Position numbers and translations under genes: made by a program. Under the pieces are notes generated by a model that saw nothing but the letters and a program-made list of their open reading frames with translations, was not told the DNA's origin and searched no databases. A DNA stretch of 64,000 nt from Chitinophaga nivalis (lineage in GTDB: Bacteria; Bacteroidota; Bacteroidia; Chitinophagales; Chitinophagaceae), in NCBI RefSeq assembly GCF_025989125.1, contig NZ_JAPDNR010000001.1, positions 2,524,301 to 2,588,300 on the forward strand, written 5' to 3'. The first letter of the stretch is position 1, and each line of letters begins with the position of its first letter. Below are positions 59,636 through 64,000 of this stretch, in pieces.

Positions 59636-60463
59636 ATGGTAGGTATTGGTTTTCGCAGGGAATTTGCCGATGAGCTGATCAGCGGCACAGATATTCAACC
59701 CGACTTTATTGAATTTGCACCGGAGAACTGGATGAACATAGGTGGTTACTGGAAGAAAGTATTACACCAGGTGGTCGCAAAGTACCCGGTATTATGTCAT
59801 GGTCTATCGTTGTCGATTGGCAGCCCGGAGCCGCCGGAACCGGCTTTCCTGCAGCAACTGAAAATATTTCTGGACACTTATCATATACAGTTGTATTCAG
59901 AGCACCTGAGTTATTCCAAATGTGATAATGCACATATGTACGACCTGTTGCCCATCCCTTTCCGGATGGATGCCGTGCAACACATTGCCGCCCGTATCCG
60001 GCAGGTGCAGGATTACCTGGAGCGGCCGCTGGTGATGGAAATAGTCTCTTACTATACACCGGTGGCAGCAGAAATGAGTGAAGCAGATTTTATCCGGGAA
60101 GTAGTGGCGCAATCCGGTTGTCAGCTGCTGCTGGATGTGAATAACATCTACGTGAATGCTTTTAATCATCAGTACGATGCAAAGGCTTTTATACAACAGC
60201 TGCCCCTGAACAAGGTGGCCTATATCCATATGGCCGGCCATGAACAGGTAGCGCCGGACCTGATTATTGATACCCATGGAGAGCCGATTATAGATCCGGT
60301 ATATGACCTGTTTGAATGGACGCTGCCGCAGCTGTCTCCCGTGCCGGTGCTGCTGGAGAGGGATTTCAATATCCCGGAAATGGCGGCATTGCAGGGGGAG
60401 TTATCCAGACTGAAAAATATTTGTCACAAACAATGGAAACAGCACGATGAACTTGTTGCCTGA
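59636..60463 (+). CDS. hvfB: DUF692 multinuclear non-heme iron oxidase (MNIO), HvfB/BufB-like
   Basis: A 275-residue TIM-barrel oxidase of the MNIO family that uses two or three iron ions and O2 to modify cysteine residues of peptide substrates. Probable metal ligands lie in VLCHGLSLSIGS (His55), YSEHLSYS (Glu89-His90), VMEIVSYY (Glu124), LLLDVNNIYVNAFNH (Asp157, His168), YIHMAGHE (His188, His192), DTHGEP (Asp202, His204) and LLERD (Glu221). Residue numbers are approximate. The usual E-N-x-S-x-Y appears as MEIVSYY, with Ile for Asn. I start at the ATG at 59636; the frame reaches a TTG at 59609 inside the hairpin tail. Its stop overlaps the next start by 17 nt. Confidence 0.93.
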   Translation: MVGIGFRREFADELISGTDIQPDFIEFAPENWMNIGGYWKKVLHQVVAKYPVLCHGLSLSIGSPEPPEPAFLQQLKIFLDTYHIQLYSEHLSYSKCDNAHMYDLLPIPFRMDAVQHIAARIRQVQDYLERPLVMEIVSYYTPVAAEMSEADFIREVVAQSGCQLLLDVNNIYVNAFNHQYDAKAFIQQLPLNKVAYIHMAGHEQVAPDLIIDTHGEPIIDPVYDLFEWTLPQLSPVPVLLERDFNIPEMAALQGELSRLKNICHKQWKQHDELVA

Positions 60464-61202
60464 CACTTATCATATACAGCAGACTTTTTCCACCTATTGC
60501 AGAACCGGTGAAAAAGTGCGGTTGCCAGGCGTGGCGCCCGAACGGCTGAAACATTATCGCCGCCTGGTATTCAATATGATTACCGATACGATGGAAAGCG
60601 CCTTTCCGATTGCGTGCAAGCATATTCCCACGCGGAAATGGAACCATATGGTGAAAACATTTTTCAGCTGTCATGCCTGCCGTGCCTGGCAGGTCTGGAA
60701 GCTGCCGCTGGAGTTTTATACCTATGCGGTGGAAAACAACTGGGAGGAGGTGTATGGTATTCCCTATCTCAACGACCTGCTGGCGTTTGAGTGGGCGGAA
60801 ATGGAAGTTTACAATATGGAAGATATACCGGCCGCACCCCATACGGCAACGGGCGACTGGCTGGAAACACCGCTGGTATTGAATCCGGAGCACAGGCTGC
60901 TGGCGTTGAATTATCCGGTACATACCGTAGCGAATGAAAAAGCATTGCGTAAGAACAAAGGTGTTTATTTTGTGTTATTATACCGGGATGCTGTCACCGG
61001 TCATGTTACTTTTATGGATCTTTCGCCCTGGCTGGCCTTTGTGATAGAGCAGCTGGTAATGGGTATAACGGTAAAGGGTATATTATCATTTGCACCGGCA
61101 TTACAACTGGATATAACGGATACGGATACACTGGAAAAAGATACGCTTGCTTTTTTACATCATCTGCACCGGCAGGGTTTTGTGCCGGGCTTTCAATGTT
61201 AG
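60447..61202 (+). CDS. hvfC: DUF2063 partner protein, HvfC/BufC-like
   Basis: A 251-residue protein of the DUF2063 family that guides the precursor to its MNIO. The N-terminal domain has VRLPGVAPERLKHYRRLVFNMITDTMESAFPIACKHIP; the middle has PYLNDLLAFEWAEMEVYNMEDIP, a typical acidic Trp-Glu segment. The C-terminal domain includes GVYFVLLYRDAVTGHVTFMDLSP. Start overlaps the MNIO stop by 17 nt, indicating coupling. Confidence 0.9.
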   Translation: MNLLPDTYHIQQTFSTYCRTGEKVRLPGVAPERLKHYRRLVFNMITDTMESAFPIACKHIPTRKWNHMVKTFFSCHACRAWQVWKLPLEFYTYAVENNWEEVYGIPYLNDLLAFEWAEMEVYNMEDIPAAPHTATGDWLETPLVLNPEHRLLALNYPVHTVANEKALRKNKGVYFVLLYRDAVTGHVTFMDLSPWLAFVIEQLVMGITVKGILSFAPALQLDITDTDTLEKDTLAFLHHLHRQGFVPGFQC

Positions 61203-61205
61203 CAT

Positions 61206-61634
61206 ATGCGTGCTAAACCATCATTCGCACAGCGGTTATCATCGCTCAGGGATCTGCCACTGCTGCTGATCCGGCTGGTATTGGCTTATGGTTTTTATGG
61301 GCCGGCCAGCATGAAATGGAAAGATATACATGGTATTGGTGATTGGTTTATGCAGCTGCATATTCCGTTTCCTTATATCAGTGCCTATGTGGCAGCTGTT
61401 ACGGAAGCATTGGGCGTCGTGTTGCTGGTGTTGGGGCTATTCGTACGCTATATTTCTATCCCGCTGATGATCACGATGGTGGTGGCTATTATTACGGTAC
61501 ACTGGGCCAACGGTTTTGAAGCCGGTGATAATGGCTATGAAATTCCGCTTTATTATATCCTATTCTTGTTTACCCTGTTCGTGTTTGGCAGTGGCAGGAT
61601 CGGTATTGATTATTTCCTGGAACGCAAACGCTGA
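61206..61634 (+). CDS. DoxX-family membrane protein of the RiPP operon (HvfX/GigT-like)
   Basis: A 142-residue membrane protein with four helices; the opening LLIRLVLAYGFYGPASMKWKDIHGIGDWFMQL is the DoxX pattern found in bufferin and hvf clusters. Its function there is not settled; a role in redox balance of the membrane or in export of the product is proposed. It begins 3 nt after hvfC, completing the operon. Confidence 0.88.
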   Translation: MRAKPSFAQRLSSLRDLPLLLIRLVLAYGFYGPASMKWKDIHGIGDWFMQLHIPFPYISAYVAAVTEALGVVLLVLGLFVRYISIPLMITMVVAIITVHWANGFEAGDNGYEIPLYYILFLFTLFVFGSGRIGIDYFLERKR

Positions 61635-61679
61635 ACAAGTGCTGCCATTTCCGGACATGACAGCGCTTGGTGTCAGGCA

Positions 61680-62429
61680 CTATAACTGGTGTACCAGCAG
61701 GCCCTCTCCTTTAACAGCGATGGTTTCCGATAATAATCCTTCCGGCGTATAATCGCCGCTTTTATCCGATCTGAATAATATAGGCGTGGTAGTTGGTATG
61801 GATAACAAACGATCTTTCAGCGATTGTTCCAGTTGTGCGTATACCGGCGGTGTGACGTGATGTGCATCGTATACCGGAAATGGCGGTAGTGGCGCCGCGC
61901 CGTTGAACCAGAACATGCCATGATGGATGTGAAATAACAGATCATTGATATCGCCATTGATACCGGTAGGCGCATATTCTGCTGCGCTGCCACCAATAGT
62001 GGTGATGACCATCCCTTTTTTCCCCACCATATTGCCGGCGCCATAACGTTCGCCGGTACCATAGGCAAATCCATTGGCATATACCCGGTCTATCCATCCT
62101 TTGAGTATGGCGGGTACCGTAAACCACCAGAGCGGGAACTGGAAGATGATCACATCGGCCCACCTTACTTTTTCCTGTTCGATGGTGATGTCGGCAGACT
62201 GCTGGTTATCCAGGTATGCTTTTTTGGAGGCACGGGTGTAGTACAATCTTTCGGTTGCCGGATGATTGAGGAAATCATCGGCGTCGCCGGCTGATTTCCA
62301 TTTCATCTGATAGAGGTCCGATACGACTACTTCATGGCCGGCTTCTTCGAGGATATTGACAGCTGAGTTTTTCAGGGAGCCGTTTAAGGATTGTGGATCG
62401 GGATGTGCAAATACAATTAAAACTTTCAT
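61680..62429 (-). CDS. NAD(P)H-dependent flavodoxin-fold oxidoreductase
   Basis: A 249-residue NQO1/KefF-type quinone reductase. It opens MKVLIVFAHPDPQSLNGSL, then has IIFQFPLWWFTVPAILKGWIDRVYANGFAYG and ITTIGGSAAEY, all in order for this family. It reduces quinones or nitro compounds with an FMN or FAD cofactor. It is 14 nt after the zinc-free alcohol-dehydrogenase-type gene, forming a small operon for electrophile or quinone stress. Confidence 0.92.
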   Translation of the reverse strand: MKVLIVFAHPDPQSLNGSLKNSAVNILEEAGHEVVVSDLYQMKWKSAGDADDFLNHPATERLYYTRASKKAYLDNQQSADITIEQEKVRWADVIIFQFPLWWFTVPAILKGWIDRVYANGFAYGTGERYGAGNMVGKKGMVITTIGGSAAEYAPTGINGDINDLLFHIHHGMFWFNGAAPLPPFPVYDAHHVTPPVYAQLEQSLKDRLLSIPTTTPILFRSDKSGDYTPEGLLSETIAVKGEGLLVHQL

Positions 62430-62443
62430 AGATTTCTTCTTTA

Positions 62444-63385
62444 TTAAAGGGTAACAATTACTTTTCCTCTTGTTTTACCTGTGGCTACCTGTTCGTGTGC
62501 AGCGGCCATGTCGGCAAAAGGAAAGGTGTGTGAAATATGTGATTGAATAATACCTTTTTCCAGCAGGTTGGCTAGCTGCTGCATGTCTTTACCATTAGAC
62601 GATACGAGCACGAAATAACCTTTGATGCCTTTGGCAGTGGCTTTCTCCGTGATGCCTTCGTGCAGGCCGGAGGGGATGGTGATCAACGTACCGCCGGGTT
62701 TCAATACTTCCAGGGAGCGTTCAATGTATGCGCCGCCGATACCGTCCAGTACAAAGTCTACATCGCTGATGGCTGTTTCAAAGGGCGTTGTCTGGTAATC
62801 GATGAAGGCATCGGCCCCCAGGGATAATACGAAGTCTTTGTTGGCAGCGGATGCGGTACCCGTAACATGTGCGCCCAGGTGCCGGGCTATTTGTACGGCA
62901 TAGTGGCCTACGCCGCCGGCAGCTGCGTGAATCAGTACTTTTTGTCCGGCTTGTACGTTGCCATTGGTTACGAGGGCCTGCCAGGCAGTTAAAGCGGCCA
63001 GGGTAGCTGCTGCTGCGGCTTCATGGCTGATGTTGGCGGGCTTGCGTGCCAGGTGATCTGCCGGTGCGGCTACATAGGCTGCATAGGCTTTGCCTGTACC
63101 CGGGAAATTGACCATACCAAATACTTCATCGCCCGGTTTGAATGCCGTCACGGCTTTGCCGGTGGCCGTCACTACGCCGGATATATCCCATCCCAGTATC
63201 AGGGGATCATTATCTTTTAATTTGGCATAGAATCCTTTCCCTGCCCGTGTTTTAACGTCTACCGGGTTGATGCTGATGGCCTTTACGGCTACCAGTACTT
63301 CATTTTCACTGATCACTGGTTCGGGAAGGTCTGTATGTATAAGCTGGTCGGGGTTTCCCGCGTTTTCCAGTATAATTGCTTTCAT
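62444..63385 (-). CDS. NADP-dependent quinone oxidoreductase (MDR family)
   Basis: A 313-residue zinc-independent MDR oxidoreductase (quinone reductase type). It starts MKAIILENAGNPDQL at the ATG at 63385; a longer frame to 63508 overlaps the divergent regulator and is rejected. Nucleotide binding: VLIHAAAGGVGHYAVQIARHLGAHVTGT. GWDISGVVTATGKAV fits the catalytic domain, and the zinc ligand cysteines are absent. Divergent from an AraC-type gene, which probably controls it. Confidence 0.9.
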   Translation of the reverse strand: MKAIILENAGNPDQLIHTDLPEPVISENEVLVAVKAISINPVDVKTRAGKGFYAKLKDNDPLILGWDISGVVTATGKAVTAFKPGDEVFGMVNFPGTGKAYAAYVAAPADHLARKPANISHEAAAAATLAALTAWQALVTNGNVQAGQKVLIHAAAGGVGHYAVQIARHLGAHVTGTASAANKDFVLSLGADAFIDYQTTPFETAISDVDFVLDGIGGAYIERSLEVLKPGGTLITIPSGLHEGITEKATAKGIKGYFVLVSSNGKDMQQLANLLEKGIIQSHISHTFPFADMAAAHEQVATGKTRGKVIVTL

Positions 63386-63410
63386 GTTATATCTTTTTGA
63401 TGGTGTAAAA

Positions 63411-63447
63411 TTGTACAATTTTATTAGTTTTGTACTTGTACAATTTT
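63411..63447. promoter_or_regulatory. Direct repeats TTGTACAATTTT, putative operator
   Basis: TTGTACAATTTT occurs at 63411-63422 and 63436-63447, 25 bp apart. Each holds the palindrome TTGTACAA, and an extra TTTGTAC at 63429 precedes the second. They lie in the 95-bp gap between the divergent oxidoreductase and regulator genes. Confidence 0.6.
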
Positions 63448-63480
63448 TCGTTTCTTTTGTAACATTAAGTATAAAACAAA

Positions 63481-64000
63481 ATGGCCCGGGAAAACTTATA
63501 TCAACCATTTGATATTGTATATAAAGAGCTGGATGAATGCCCGATGCATATGCGGCAACATAACTTCTTTGAACTGGTATATATTATAAAAGGCGAGGGG
63601 CAGCAGCAGGTGAACAACAACACCTTTCAGTACCACCCCGGTCACTTGTTTCTATTAACGCCACAGGATACGCACCAGTTTAAAATAGCCGATACCACCG
63701 GTTTCTTTTTTCTCCGTTTCAACGACATTTACCTGAAAGCGCAGTCGGATGCACCGCTGCATACCAAAGCGTGGCTGCAACGGATGGAATTTATTCTGCA
63801 GAATGCCAGTCACCAGCCCGGCTGTATCCTGTATAATGCAGCCGATAAAGCGATGGTAGACGCCCTTATTGCCGGCCTGCTGAAAGAACAACAAGGGCAG
63901 CAGGTGTATCACCTGGAAGTAACGCAGCAGCTGGTGAATACACTGATTACCATCGTTGCCAGAAATATAGCCATGAAGCTGCCGGCAGAAGTAAAGGATT
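63481..64000 (+). CDS. AraC-type regulator, N-terminal part (cut by window end)
   Basis: An open frame of 173 codons from the ATG at 63481 to the window edge. It begins MARENLYQPFDIVYKELDEC, then a cupin-type sensor with HNFFELVYIIKGEGQQQVNN and YHPGHLFLLTPQDTHQF, the form found at the N-terminus of many AraC regulators. The DNA-binding domain lies beyond the window. Likely regulator of the divergent oxidoreductase operon through the TTGTACAATTTT repeats. Confidence 0.75.
   Translation, partial: MARENLYQPFDIVYKELDECPMHMRQHNFFELVYIIKGEGQQQVNNNTFQYHPGHLFLLTPQDTHQFKIADTTGFFFLRFNDIYLKAQSDAPLHTKAWLQRMEFILQNASHQPGCILYNAADKAMVDALIAGLLKEQQGQQVYHLEVTQQLVNTLITIVARNIAMKLPAEVKD

Noticed and set aside
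63386..63508. Longer start for the MDR oxidoreductase
   Set aside because: It would overlap the divergent AraC-type gene and the TTGTACAATTTT repeats and adds a non-family N-terminus.
1..64000. Insertion sequences, prophage, tRNA or rRNA genes
   Set aside because: No transposase, integrase, phage structural or stable-RNA gene was recognised on either strand.

Overview
The window looks like chromosome from a Bacteroidota member close to Chitinophaga. Supporting signs are a SusC/SusD pair, TssN- and TssO-type genes of the Bacteroidota-specific type VI secretion system (T6SSiii), an HU/SPOR protein, YtxJ, many lipoproteins with short lipoboxes, and -7 elements fitting TANNTTTG upstream of several genes. 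The genus is an inference from gene content; no rRNA or tRNA gene is visible.

Layout. 1-7.9 kb: part of a T6SSiii locus, with tssF, tssE and a PKD-domain membrane protein on the minus strand, divergent from tssG, tssN, tssK, tssO and hcp on the plus strand. Sheath, ClpV and VgrG genes are not here and probably lie left of the window. 8-13.7 kb: a metallo-hydrolase, DoxX, a Crp-type regulator, coaA, a semialdehyde dehydrogenase and an MFS transporter. 14-17 kb: pyk and pfkA. 16.8-20 kb: a prolyl oligopeptidase and an RmlD-like reductase. 20-26 kb: HU/SPOR protein, an outer-membrane barrel and a large TPR protein. 26-31 kb: DoxX, thioesterase, cinA, a 2-oxoacid dehydrogenase E2, an RNA-binding protein and an unknown gene. 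31-38 kb: DUF4230 protein, acetyltransferase, AraC regulator, a second S9 peptidase and a lipoprotein made of three internal repeats. 38-44 kb: SusD/SusC with a divergent DeoR regulator and a 10-bp phased repeat array between them. 44-58 kb: mostly housekeeping genes (EamA exporter, glycosyltransferase, exonuclease, Mpl, ytxJ, ubiX, aroQ, bioB, M42 peptidase, UbiA-like protein, acyl-CoA carboxylase beta, LuxE-like protein).

The most notable system is at 58.26-61.63 kb. An ECF sigma factor and a soluble zinc-finger anti-sigma protein precede a small secreted precursor with EGKCG-QGKCG-EGKCG, a DUF692 multinuclear iron oxidase (MNIO), a DUF2063 partner and a DoxX protein. This is the architecture of the recently recognised HvfA/bufferin (gig-type) copper-binding RiPP systems, here in a Bacteroidota setting. 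A good ECF-type promoter lies just before the precursor gene, and a strong hairpin with a T-rich tail separates it from the enzyme genes. That fits a stress-induced metallophore made in excess over its modifying enzymes. The right end holds a two-gene oxidoreductase operon divergent from an AraC-type regulator cut by the window edge, with two TTGTACAATTTT repeats between them.
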